From: Bacteroidota bacterium
Lineage (GTDB): Bacteria > Bacteroidota > Bacteroidia > B-17B0 > Aurantibacillaceae
Assembly (NCBI GenBank): GCA_005787585.1
Contig: SYAL01000047.1
Location: 100,222-164,221, forward strand
DNA length: 64,000 nucleotides
Direction: 5' to 3'
This document shows positions 35,499 through 46,217 of the stretch, in pieces. The notes under the pieces are model-generated. The model made no database searches and was not told where the DNA came from. It saw only the letters and a program-made list of their open reading frames with translations. The translations under genes and the position numbers were made by a program. Positions within the stretch are counted from its first letter, which is position 1, and each line of letters opens with the position of its first letter.

Positions 35499-37226
35499 TT
35501 AACAATTTTTCCAAACTTCAAAATTTTTATGAGCCTGAAGGCCGAACGAATTATTCTTTCTTAACACGAGTAAACCAAAAAAAGTATTGTCTTTTTTATC
35601 TTTTTGTAATTGTATTATTTTAGTTTGTTCGTTCGAATTAACAACAAGAGAAATTGATTCGAAATTTATAAAATATTGCAACCAGTTATTTAGATTGTTT
35701 TTTAGTGCAATTCCATTAACTGATAAAATTTCGTCGCCGTTAAATAACCCTGCCTTCCATGCCGGAGAATAAGGCGCTACTATGCTGATTTTACTATAAA
35801 GTCCATTTTCAATCGTCTTGAAACCAAAATATTGTTCGCTAAAAATTGGGTTTAATTGTTTTATTAAATCAAATCCCAAATATTTAAAGGCTTCCAATAA
35901 AGGTTCTTCAAAATCACTTGGTGAATATGCATATTTTTTTAAAAACTGTGATAGATCTATACCGCTTACTTCGTTTACTAAATTAAAAATATCTTTTTCT
36001 GTATAACCAATTTGATTTTTCCCAAAACGGTGATATAATAATAAACAAACATCTCGCAATGATTTTTTATTTTTTGTTGCTTTTAAAATCGATACGTCGA
36101 GAATAAAAGCAATTAAGCTTCCTTCATCATAAATGTTAGTTTTCCTGTAAGGCGCCCCCGGCAAATATCCATCTAGCCAAGTTTCCCAACTACTAGCGGC
36201 AACACTTAAATTATATCTCCCGAAATTATGAAAGTGTTTTAAAAGTCTGTCTTGTAAGGTTTCAATATATTGTTGAAATGTAAAAACATCGCTACTAAAT
36301 AATAATTTATCTCCATAATAAGTTGTAAATCCCTCATAAACATAACCTGTAGAAGCATAGTTTTCTTTTGTATAATTATATGGCATCATTTCTTTAGGGC
36401 GTATTGTTTTTATATTCCATGTATGAAATAATTCGTGGCAGCTTACACCTAAAACATCCTCGTATGTTAATCCTTCATTAATTGAATAGCCAGGGCCGAT
36501 TGCAATCACTGTACTTTTTTTATGTTCTACGCCATGATAAAATTTAAATGACAATACTTGAAAAAGAAAATGATACTCATTATATGGAAAGTCTCCCCAA
36601 AAATCTATTTGTTTTTTTGTAAATGCATAAAAATCTTTTCTAAATTGCTCTATGTTTGGCTGGCACTCGCCATTAAAATGCATATAAAATTTAATATCGT
36701 TGACTTCATAAAAAAAAGTTTTTATATTATTGGATGCCATAAAAGGCGAGTCAACTAATTCATCGTAGTTGGCTGCTGTTAAACATTTATTGTTTTGGAT
36801 TAACGAGGTGGCTATTTTATATGTATCAGGAATTTGTAATTCTATTTGATGTATTTCGTTTGTTCTATCAACAACATACATACAGCAATGAATTGGGTTA
36901 ACATATAATTGATTAGAGTCAGCAAAACAGGCTCCGGCATTAAGTTCTGAGGCATAATAACTATAAGTTACCTTAATTGAAGATGCTTTTTCTACATTAA
37001 TTTTCCATAAATCTTTTGTTAATTTTGTATAATAAAGTGGTTCATTTTTCTCGTTAAACGCCTCTACACACTTTATATTTTTAGCAAAATTTCCTAACTC
37101 ATATCTTCCGGGGCGCCAAGTTGGCAATTGAAGTTGAAGAAAATCGGCCTTAACTTCATTAATATGCATGTCGACATAAATATAATGCGAAGCTGGATTT
37201 TTTTGATAAAAAAAATACTTAATCAT
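35499..37226 (-). CDS. M61-family peptidase (glycyl aminopeptidase-like) with PDZ domain
   Basis: The 575-residue protein has the zinc motif in CHELFHTWNIKTIRP (HExxH) and a downstream Glu in VYEGFTTYYGD as third ligand. The N-terminal beta-sandwich (1-180, LQLPTWRPGRYELGNFAKNI) and a C-terminal PDZ domain (about 470-540, PYSPAWKAGLFNGDEILSVN) match M61. No signal peptide was seen, so it is probably cytoplasmic. It acts on short peptides; the exact specificity is unknown. A divergent yciH gene lies 107 bases upstream. Confidence 0.9.
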   Translation of the reverse strand: MIKYFFYQKNPASHYIYVDMHINEVKADFLQLQLPTWRPGRYELGNFAKNIKCVEAFNEKNEPLYYTKLTKDLWKINVEKASSIKVTYSYYASELNAGACFADSNQLYVNPIHCCMYVVDRTNEIHQIELQIPDTYKIATSLIQNNKCLTAANYDELVDSPFMASNNIKTFFYEVNDIKFYMHFNGECQPNIEQFRKDFYAFTKKQIDFWGDFPYNEYHFLFQVLSFKFYHGVEHKKSTVIAIGPGYSINEGLTYEDVLGVSCHELFHTWNIKTIRPKEMMPYNYTKENYASTGYVYEGFTTYYGDKLLFSSDVFTFQQYIETLQDRLLKHFHNFGRYNLSVAASSWETWLDGYLPGAPYRKTNIYDEGSLIAFILDVSILKATKNKKSLRDVCLLLYHRFGKNQIGYTEKDIFNLVNEVSGIDLSQFLKKYAYSPSDFEEPLLEAFKYLGFDLIKQLNPIFSEQYFGFKTIENGLYSKISIVAPYSPAWKAGLFNGDEILSVNGIALKNNLNNWLQYFINFESISLVVNSNEQTKIIQLQKDKKDNTFFGLLVLRKNNSFGLQAHKNFEVWKNC

Positions 37227-37263
37227 AAATTAATTTTGATGATAAATTTAGATATTTGAATAA

Positions 37264-37292
37264 TTGAAAGGCTCTTATTTTTATTAATTTTA
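37264..37292 (+). promoter_or_regulatory. Candidate yciH promoter
   Basis: TTG at 37264-37266, an 18-base spacer and TAATTTTA at 37285-37292 (one mismatch to TAnnTTTG), about 41 bases before the ATG. Confidence 0.4.
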
Positions 37293-37333
37293 TCCTTAAT
37301 TTATTAAACATCAAAAAAGAGAATAAAAAGTAC

Positions 37334-37675
37334 ATGTCTAAAAAAAATAAAAATAATATTAATGTAGTTTATTCTACCAACCCTAACTTTAAATATGAAT
37401 CAATAAATGACGATAAAGAAGAAACTGTTATTCCATCAAAAGAGCAGCTTAAAATATATCTTGATAGATTAGGTGGAGGAAAACTTTTAAGTAGGATTAA
37501 TGGTTTTAAAGGCAAAACAGGAGATATTGAACTTTTAGGTAAACTATTAAAACAAAAATGTGGGGTCGGCGGCTCTGTTAGAGATCGTGAAATTTTAATT
37601 CAAGGCGACCATTGCGAAAAAATTATTTTAATTCTAAGCAAAGAGGGTTATAAAATAAAAAAAGCCGGGGGTTAA
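37334..37675 (+). CDS. yciH: SUI1/eIF1-like translation factor (YciH family)
   Basis: The 113-residue protein has a charged N-terminal tail and the SUI1 domain from residue 42. The landmarks are GFKGKTGDIELLGKLLKQKC, GVGGSVRDREILIQGDHCEK and IILILSKEGYKIKKAGG. In bacteria YciH affects start-site fidelity on the 30S ribosome. In a genome with few Shine-Dalgarno sites and possible leaderless mRNAs, such a factor may matter; this is inference. Confidence 0.88.
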   Translation: MSKKNKNNINVVYSTNPNFKYESINDDKEETVIPSKEQLKIYLDRLGGGKLLSRINGFKGKTGDIELLGKLLKQKCGVGGSVRDREILIQGDHCEKIILILSKEGYKIKKAGG

Positions 37676-37690
37676 TCGGCTTTTAATTTG
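37661..37690 (+). terminator. Intrinsic terminator overlapping the yciH stop codon
   Basis: AAAGCCG (37661-37667) pairs with CGGCTTT (37677-37683) around a 9-base loop, followed by TTAATTTG. The TAA stop of yciH lies in the loop, so the last codons are part of the stem. It may also serve the convergent katG in reverse. Confidence 0.65.
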
Positions 37691-37716
37691 TAGATTATTT
37701 TATAAATAACAAATTT

Positions 37717-39915
<2,199 letters not shown>

Positions 39916-39943
39916 TTATTTGAAATTCTAATTATTTTATACA

Positions 39944-39971
39944 CAAAAGTATTAATTTGTTTTTAAACCAA
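39944..39971 (-). promoter_or_regulatory. katG promoter
   Basis: On the minus strand TTG (39971-39969), a 17-base spacer and TACTTTTG (39951-39944), an exact TAnnTTTG. The predicted leader is about 30 bases. It is the best promoter match in the window. Confidence 0.65.
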
Positions 39972-40015
39972 TTTAAAGTAATATTGTTAAAAATTAAACA
40001 TTAACAAACATTAAT

Positions 40016-40483
40016 ATGAGTTTACTATTAAATACTCCAGCTCCTAAATTTACTTTGTTTTCTACTGAAAAAAAAGAAATTTCTTTGTCCGATTATAATG
40101 GCAAAAATATGGTAATCCTTTTTTTTCCGCTTTCATTTACTGGTGTCTGTACAAAAGAGCTCTGTATGGTAAGAGACGAGTTATCAATTTATAACGATTT
40201 AAATGCTGTTGTTGTTGGAATTTCAGTTGACTCTTTGTTTTCGCTCGCTAAATTTAAAGAAGAACAAAAGTTAAATTTTGATTTATTAAGCGACTTTAAT
40301 AAAGATACAAGTAATTCATATGGAGTTCTTGCAGAAATTTTTGCTTTCGGTATGAAGGGTGTTTCCAAACGATCTGCCTTTGTGGTTGATAAATCAGGTA
40401 TCTTAAAATACATAGAAATTTTAGAAGACGCCGGACAAATTCCAAATTTTTCGGCAATTAAAAATTGCTTAGCCTCGATATAA
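40016..40483 (+). CDS. Peroxiredoxin (AhpE/BCP-like)
   Basis: The 155-residue thioredoxin-fold protein has the peroxidatic Cys in PLSFTGVCTKELC (C45), with a further Cys at C50, and the SAFVVDKSGILKYIE strand. The pattern F.L.FTGVC..E.C is that of AhpE-like 1-/2-Cys peroxiredoxins. It reduces peroxides with thiols. It is divergent from katG and 18 bases before rnhB in the same direction. Joint control with katG by an OxyR- or PerR-like factor is possible, but no such site was identified. Confidence 0.9.
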   Translation: MSLLLNTPAPKFTLFSTEKKEISLSDYNGKNMVILFFPLSFTGVCTKELCMVRDELSIYNDLNAVVVGISVDSLFSLAKFKEEQKLNFDLLSDFNKDTSNSYGVLAEIFAFGMKGVSKRSAFVVDKSGILKYIEILEDAGQIPNFSAIKNCLASI

Positions 40484-40501
40484 TGATATTTTTAAGCCAA
40501 G

Positions 40502-41101
40502 TTGTTAAAAGCCTTTTTTGATAAAAATTTATTTGAAGCTGGTTGCGATGAGGCCGGAAGAGGATGTTTGGCGGGGCCTGTTTTTGCTGCAGCGGTAATT
40601 TTTAATAAAAAATATCGAAATAAATGGCTCAACGACAGCAAAAAATTATCTGACAAAATTCGCTATGAACTAAGACCCGAAATAGAAGCCAGCGCTATCT
40701 CATGGGCAATTGGTATAGTTGATCAACATGAAATTGATGAAATTAATATTTTAAACGCCTCTTTTTTAGCAATGCACAGATCCATCGATAAATTAAAAAC
40801 AAGGCCAGAATTACTTTTAATAGATGGAAACAGGTTTAGTCCTTATAAAAAAATCCAGCACCAATGTATTATAAAAGGAGACTCAAAATTTTTAAACATT
40901 GCCGCTGCGAGTATTTTAGCTAAAACATACCGCGACGATTTTATGAAAGAGGAAGCAAAAAAATATATAAATTACGATTGGCAAAACAACATGGGATATC
41001 CTACAAAAAAACATAGAGATGCAATAAAAAAATATGGGGTTACGCCTTTACACCGGCTAAGTTTTAAATTATTGCCATCACAGCTTTTGCTTAACATATA
41101 A
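40502..41101 (+). CDS. rnhB: Ribonuclease HII
   Basis: RNase HII cuts RNA in RNA-DNA hybrids and removes misincorporated ribonucleotides. The 199-residue protein has the catalytic DEAGRG (D16, E17) in [15 protein letters not shown], the third Asp in LLIDGNRF, and [15 protein letters not shown] with the fourth. The start is TTG; TATTTTTA at 40487-40494 ends seven bases before it, giving another near-leaderless layout. It may also be read from the peroxiredoxin promoter. Confidence 0.93.
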   Translation: MLKAFFDKNLFEAGCDEAGRGCLAGPVFAAAVIFNKKYRNKWLNDSKKLSDKIRYELRPEIEASAISWAIGIVDQHEIDEINILNASFLAMHRSIDKLKTRPELLLIDGNRFSPYKKIQHQCIIKGDSKFLNIAAASILAKTYRDDFMKEEAKKYINYDWQNNMGYPTKKHRDAIKKYGVTPLHRLSFKLLPSQLLLNI

Positions 41102-41186
41102 TTTTTTTTAATAAACATTAATTTATTTATAACTCTTTTCTAATCAAAATAAACGGATTCTTTATTTTGGTTAGTTTAGCTTTAAA

Positions 41187-43796
41187 TTGGTCATTATAAA
41201 AAAAATATTTTTTATTGTATTTGCATTTGCAGCAATTGGTTTTGGGGTATTTGGTTATTTTAAATTAAAAAACATTAAAAAGCCTATTGTTGATGCAGTA
41301 TCTTTTTTGCCCGATAGCTGCTTAATTTATATTAACACAAATAACTTTAGCGATTTAAATATAAAATTAAATTCACAAAGCTTAATTGCCGACCGGCTTT
41401 TTATATTTAAAGAAATAGGCTTTTTATGCCAAACCATTCGGGGGATTGATTCTCTTTTCAACACAAATGAATTATTAAAAGAAGAGCTTGCTGATAAGAC
41501 TATTCATTTTGCGATATACAACCAGGGCTTTGATTGGATGAGTACCTTTAACATTAATGAACTGGGCAATCAAACAGAAATTCAAAAAAATTTAGCTAAC
41601 CTATTTTCAGCTAAAGAAATAGAGAAGGGTGTCTTTAAATTTAACATAAATAAACAAAAAGAATTTTTTTTTACTTTAAATGCCGGGGTTGTTGTTTTGT
41701 CTAACAATAAACAGGGGCTGTTATCGGCGATAAATCCGCTAAAGATTAAATTAAAAAATAACGTTAGTTTTTTGGGCTATAAAAATTCTGCTGAAGAGGG
41801 TGCGGCCATTAGTTTTTTTATTAATCATAATTTATATGATGCCAGTTCAGCAAATAAAAAACTTAACTTAAGCGATTTCTGTAGCGATGGAATTTCTTAT
41901 GGAACAATTGATATTTTACCCTCTGAAATAAGTATTAATGGCTATTTAAATTCAGGGACTAATGATTATAAATCAGCTTTTTTTAATCAAGAACCCGCTA
42001 CTATTGATTTTTTTAATGCGTTGCCATATAACACAAGTTCTTTTGTCGCATTTGGCCTGAGCTCTTTTTTGACTTTTAAAAACAATTTACTTAGTCAAAC
42101 AATCGATCCAAATAAAAATTATTGGCGCCAATTAAACGATAGCGCTTTGTATAATTTAGAATTAGATTTTTATAAAAATATCGCCGGTAATTTATTTGAA
42201 TTTGAAACCGAAATTTCAAAACAAAACTATGTGGGCTTAAAAATAGAAGATAGTTTGTTGGCAAAGGAACATCTCAAACTTATGAGCGATTCTGTTTACA
42301 AAGAAAAGGCAACATCAATTTATTGCTTGATTAAAAATGACTCTTTAGACTCCTTGCAACTTTTTTATCCCATTATTAATTGTGAAACTAAATATGCCGC
42401 CTATTACGAGGGATTTTTGTTTTTTGCAGAGAACCAGGAATCTCTATTAAAACTTCTTTCAACTCTAAAGTCTGGACTATTATTATCAAAAGAAGAAAGT
42501 TTTTTAAATTATAAAAATCAAAATTTTCCTGAAACTTTTAATTACTTAGCTTATTCTTCTCCTCAACAAAATAAAAATAAAGCTTATTCAATATTTAATT
42601 TTACTAAAAATACTAATGACCATCCATTTGAAAACTTTAAACATTTTTCGTTGGCGATAACTAACGAAACAAAAAATTTTAAATTTAGATGTCATTTGAT
42701 GTATAAAGTAGAAAATAATCTTACTGATAACAGTGGTTTGTGGACTTTAAAATTAGATACGACTTGTAATAAAAAAGCAGAAATTTTTTTAAATCACATA
42801 ACAAAAGAACATGAATTAGTTGTTCAAGACGAAGGAAATACAATTTATTTAATCAATGCAAAAGGAACCCTTTTATGGAAAAAAAAGATCGCAGAAAAAA
42901 TTAATTCGAAATTTTTTATTGTAGATGCTTTTAAAAATAAAAAAAATCAACTCTTATTTAGTAGTAAAAATTATTTACACTTACTAGATCGTAACGGAAA
43001 ATATATAGAAGGTTACCCTGTTAAGTTGCCTAGCGAAGCTTCATCTGCAATAAGTGTTTTTGATTATGAACACAACAAAGATTATCGGCTATTTATTGCT
43101 TGTAAAAATAAATACATTTATAATTATACTATAAATGGTTTGCAACAAAAGGGGTTTACGGCAATAAAAACAGAAAAAGAGGTTAACCTTGCAATACAAT
43201 ACATAAAAGTTGGGCAAAGCGATTATTTGGTGTGTATGGATACTGGTGGAAAAATTTATATCTCTAGTCGAAAGGGTGATTCTCGAATCAATTTAAAGCA
43301 CAGGGCAAAAAATAATTGTACTTCATTTTATATAGAAGCAAATAATAGTATTCAAGCAACTAACTTGTTTTACATAAATAACGAACGCGGACAGCTATCA
43401 AAAATTTCGTTTGCTGATAAAGAATTAAATATAAACTTACACCAAGATTTAATTGGAGCATCTCATAACTTTATTGAAATAGATGAAAATAAAAATACAG
43501 ACTTAATTGTGACAACCTACTCTGAATTTTTTGCTTTTGATTTAAGCGGTCATTTATTATACGAGCAAAATGGTTTAAAGGACTTGAGGGAAACTCAATT
43601 TTATAGCGACGAAACACGGACCTTTTATTATAGCTTTAAAAATAATAATGAAACTTTGATTTTTAATCCTTTAACGGGTAAAAAACATGTCTTTAAATCG
43701 AATTCCCCTCCTCTTATTTGCAAATTATTTAATGATGAAAAAAAATACTTTATCATAAATTCTTTAAATGAAATTAGCGCTAGGCTGGTTGATTAA
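41187..43796 (+). CDS. Large membrane-anchored protein of unknown function with a propeller-like C-terminal half
   Basis: The 869-residue protein has one N-terminal membrane anchor (IFFIVFAFAAIGFGVFGYF) and then about 500 residues of alternating strands and helices resembling DUF3352-type proteins (SFLPDSCLIYINTNNFSDL). The last 350 residues have repeats such as VVQDEGNTIYLINAKGTLLW, YLHLLDRNGKYIEGYPVKL and YIYNYTINGLQQKGF, typical of PQQ/WD-like beta-propellers. The protein should hang from the inner membrane into the periplasm. The start is TTG; a TAGCTTTA box lies just before it. Its role is unknown. Confidence 0.75.
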   Translation: MVIIKKIFFIVFAFAAIGFGVFGYFKLKNIKKPIVDAVSFLPDSCLIYINTNNFSDLNIKLNSQSLIADRLFIFKEIGFLCQTIRGIDSLFNTNELLKEELADKTIHFAIYNQGFDWMSTFNINELGNQTEIQKNLANLFSAKEIEKGVFKFNINKQKEFFFTLNAGVVVLSNNKQGLLSAINPLKIKLKNNVSFLGYKNSAEEGAAISFFINHNLYDASSANKKLNLSDFCSDGISYGTIDILPSEISINGYLNSGTNDYKSAFFNQEPATIDFFNALPYNTSSFVAFGLSSFLTFKNNLLSQTIDPNKNYWRQLNDSALYNLELDFYKNIAGNLFEFETEISKQNYVGLKIEDSLLAKEHLKLMSDSVYKEKATSIYCLIKNDSLDSLQLFYPIINCETKYAAYYEGFLFFAENQESLLKLLSTLKSGLLLSKEESFLNYKNQNFPETFNYLAYSSPQQNKNKAYSIFNFTKNTNDHPFENFKHFSLAITNETKNFKFRCHLMYKVENNLTDNSGLWTLKLDTTCNKKAEIFLNHITKEHELVVQDEGNTIYLINAKGTLLWKKKIAEKINSKFFIVDAFKNKKNQLLFSSKNYLHLLDRNGKYIEGYPVKLPSEASSAISVFDYEHNKDYRLFIACKNKYIYNYTINGLQQKGFTAIKTEKEVNLAIQYIKVGQSDYLVCMDTGGKIYISSRKGDSRINLKHRAKNNCTSFYIEANNSIQATNLFYINNERGQLSKISFADKELNINLHQDLIGASHNFIEIDENKNTDLIVTTYSEFFAFDLSGHLLYEQNGLKDLRETQFYSDETRTFYYSFKNNNETLIFNPLTGKKHVFKSNSPPLICKLFNDEKKYFIINSLNEISARLVD

Positions 43797-43862
43797 ACTT
43801 TATAAAAAATTGAACACCCTTGCTCTTAAAATAATCTAAGATGTTGTTTTGATTTTTAAAAA

Positions 43863-44142
43863 ACTTAAGAAGAAAGAATCTTATAATTACAAGAGTAAAG
43901 AAAAAATTTGTTGTTATTAGAGCCCTCATAAAAATTAGCTCGAATAAATTTTATAAAATTTTTTGCGCTATTGCAAAAAAATGGCACAACTTGGTACCCT
44001 TTAAAATAAATTCAAAAGAACTTCATTCAGGCGATTTATTAAACTTAGAAATAGAGAGTGCCTTCTATCTCGACTATGCCCTCCAATTTAACTCGGTTAA
44101 AAATATAAACTTATTTAATAATCAAAAAAACAAGATTTAGCT
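43863..44142 (+). pseudogene. Scrambled remnant of the UPF1-like helicase gene
   Basis: Bases 43863-43975 match the 3' end of the intact helicase (33076-33190, residues 592-629; shared ITR-KKK-VVI and ISSNKFYK). At an A-run the match jumps directly to the 5' part, with 43975-44142 matching 31421-31590 (residues 41-97, e.g. GTTWYPIKINSKEL region). Both parts are in the same orientation and full of substitutions, stops and small indels. The order C-terminus then N-terminus is that of the junction in a tandem duplication. The rest of the 43797-44317 gap holds only AT-rich DNA and the promoter at 44246. Confidence 0.8.
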
Positions 44143-44245
44143 TAGCTTAGCCTGTGATTGTACTTTTTCAAGCAAAACTTGAGCATTCAGAAATTAACAA
44201 AAAAACAAAAATCAATGTAACTTTTATATAAATCTTAATTATGTA

Positions 44246-44275
44246 TTGACATAGTTAAAGAATTAATTATATAAA
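44246..44275 (+). promoter_or_regulatory. Sigma-70-like TTGACA...TATAAA promoter candidate
   Basis: TTGACA at 44246-44251, an 18-base spacer and TATAAA at 44270-44275, 42 bases before the vWA gene. This is the classical proteobacterial pattern rather than the Bacteroidota one. AT-richness makes TATAAA common, so chance is possible. Confidence 0.3.
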
Positions 44276-44317
44276 ATATAAAGTATATACAATAATAAAA
44301 TCTTAAATAAAAAAATC

Positions 44318-45460
44318 ATGAGAAAAATAAAGCTATACTTTTTAATAAAAAACTCCCATTATATTCAAATTTTTATTTTTGCTTTTGCATTAAATATTAA
44401 CTCACAAACACAAATGAATTTAAAAATTAAATTTGAAGATAGTTTGATAGTTGAAAAATATGAACCTTTACAAAATGAGTTTAAATACAGATCAATAAGA
44501 ATTGAACCCGGAAATTATAGAATTGAAAATGATGCAGTTCTTAGAATTCTTAATGATGAAACAATAGTCGGTGTTGATTTAATTTATACTGACTATCCAG
44601 AGGGAGAGAATTTATCTGAATTAAATAGGAAGCGAATAATTGAGCTTTATATGAATTGCCCTAAAGCGTTTAATAAACAAACTATAAAATGGCGTTTGAT
44701 TAAGCAAACAGGAGTGAAAAATCATGCAGATTTATTAAATTATTTTCATGGATTTATTGTTTATTTTCGGCCATTAGTTCCCTTTTCGGAAGAAAAAAAA
44801 TACATTAATGATATTATTTCAGGTAAAGAAAAATTAAAAGATTCTACCCTATTAAAAGTGTTTTCAAGAAAGTCAAGATGGAAAGAGATGTTGTGTGTAG
44901 CAGATGTAACTGGAAGTATGGCGCCCTATACAGTTCAGTTAATGATTTGGGCAAAATTTAATCAAAGATTAAAAACGTTTAAACAATTTGTTTTTTTTAA
45001 CGATGATGAAGAAAGAAGTAATGACCAAAGCGCTTCATTAGATTCAAATGGAATTTGGAATATAGAAACATATAACGCAGAAAAAATAATGAATACTGCT
45101 TTAACTAGTATGCAAAAAGGTGGACATATTGAAAATGATATAGAAGCTATTTTTTATGCTATAAAAAAATATCCAAACAACATTAAAAATATTTTACTCA
45201 TTGCAGATAATTGGGAAGATCCTTGTGATATGGCTTTATTGCCTAAATTAAAAGAGTTAAAAATACCAGTTAGTATAATTATTTGCGGAATTAATAGTGT
45301 TATTAATACTAAATATTTAGATATTGCTTATGCAACTAATGGCTCTGTTCATACAATGGAAGAAGATTTAGACGAAATGGGGAAATTAAATGAAGGGCAA
45401 ATGTTTAAAATCGGTGGTTTAAAATATAGATTGGTAAATAATAAGTTTGTAAAAATATGA
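44318..45460 (+). CDS. Secreted protein with a vWA-like domain
   Basis: The 380-residue protein has a signal peptide (YIQIFIFAFALNINSQ) and a C-terminal von Willebrand A-like domain. The metal site is D196-x-T198-x-S200 in CVADVTGSMAPYTVQL, a DxTxS variant of the DxSxS MIDAS. ILLIADNWEDPCDM gives the later Asp, and IPVSIIICGINS the core strand. The N-terminal 150 residues match nothing I know. Its stop overlaps the start of a FISUMP gene by four bases (ATGA), so the two products are made together and probably act together outside the cell. Confidence 0.75.
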   Translation: MRKIKLYFLIKNSHYIQIFIFAFALNINSQTQMNLKIKFEDSLIVEKYEPLQNEFKYRSIRIEPGNYRIENDAVLRILNDETIVGVDLIYTDYPEGENLSELNRKRIIELYMNCPKAFNKQTIKWRLIKQTGVKNHADLLNYFHGFIVYFRPLVPFSEEKKYINDIISGKEKLKDSTLLKVFSRKSRWKEMLCVADVTGSMAPYTVQLMIWAKFNQRLKTFKQFVFFNDDEERSNDQSASLDSNGIWNIETYNAEKIMNTALTSMQKGGHIENDIEAIFYAIKKYPNNIKNILLIADNWEDPCDMALLPKLKELKIPVSIIICGINSVINTKYLDIAYATNGSVHTMEEDLDEMGKLNEGQMFKIGGLKYRLVNNKFVKI

Positions 45461-46089
45461 TGAAAATGCCTATACATATTAAATTATTAAGTTTTGTTTT
45501 TTGTGCTATAATTATTAATATAAAAGCACAACAAGTAAATATAGGGGGTAAAATTTGGAGTATAAAAAACTTAGATGTATCTAAATTTAGAAACGGTAAT
45601 TTGATTAAGCAAGTTAAAACAAAAGAAGAATGGCTAAGTGCAAATAAACTTAAACAGCCTGCTTGGTGCTATTATAATAATGACGCTTCGTTAAATTCAA
45701 AATTTGGTAAACTTTATAATTGGTATGCTTTAATTGATTCTTCCAAAATTGCGCCAACTGGATGGCATATTGCATCGGATGATGAATGGAAAGAGCTTAC
45801 TGATTTTTTAGGTGGGGATAATATAGCAGGAAATATACTAAAAAGTAAATCCGGTTGGGCGGCAAAGGGTAATGGAATTGATGAAAGAGGGTTTAATATT
45901 GTACCTGCAGGTATTTGTAATGAAAAATTTGATTTTTTATATAATGGTATTAGTTCATATTATTGGACTTCGATTGAAAATAATGATTATAAGGCCGTAT
46001 GTAAATATTTCGGAAATGGTATGGGTGATGTAGGCACTCATATTTTTTCTAAAAATATTGGATTAAGTGTACGTTGTGTTAAAGATTAA
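45457..46089 (+). CDS. Secreted FISUMP-domain protein
   Basis: The 210-residue protein has a signal peptide (to about residue 25, NIKAQQ) and a complete FISUMP domain (Fibrobacter succinogenes major paralogous domain). Landmarks are IGGKIWSIKNLDVSKFRNGN, KQPAWCYYNNDASL, KLYNWYAL, PTGWHIASDDEWKELTDFLG, YYWTSIE and GLSVRCVKD. It is coupled to the vWA gene by a four-base overlap; the first ATGATG gives two possible starts. It lacks the 3'-flank repeat found at the other FISUMP loci. It may bind a surface glycan or protein. Confidence 0.85.
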   Translation: MMKMPIHIKLLSFVFCAIIINIKAQQVNIGGKIWSIKNLDVSKFRNGNLIKQVKTKEEWLSANKLKQPAWCYYNNDASLNSKFGKLYNWYALIDSSKIAPTGWHIASDDEWKELTDFLGGDNIAGNILKSKSGWAAKGNGIDERGFNIVPAGICNEKFDFLYNGISSYYWTSIENNDYKAVCKYFGNGMGDVGTHIFSKNIGLSVRCVKD

Positions 46090-46217
46090 TGTTTTATTTA
46101 AATAAACCAACCTTTAAATTGTCAATATTTTGAAACTAGATAATAAAATCAAAAAATACAGATTGGTGTCACTATATAAAGCATGCCTTAAATAAGTATA
46201 AATATTTGTAAATGATT

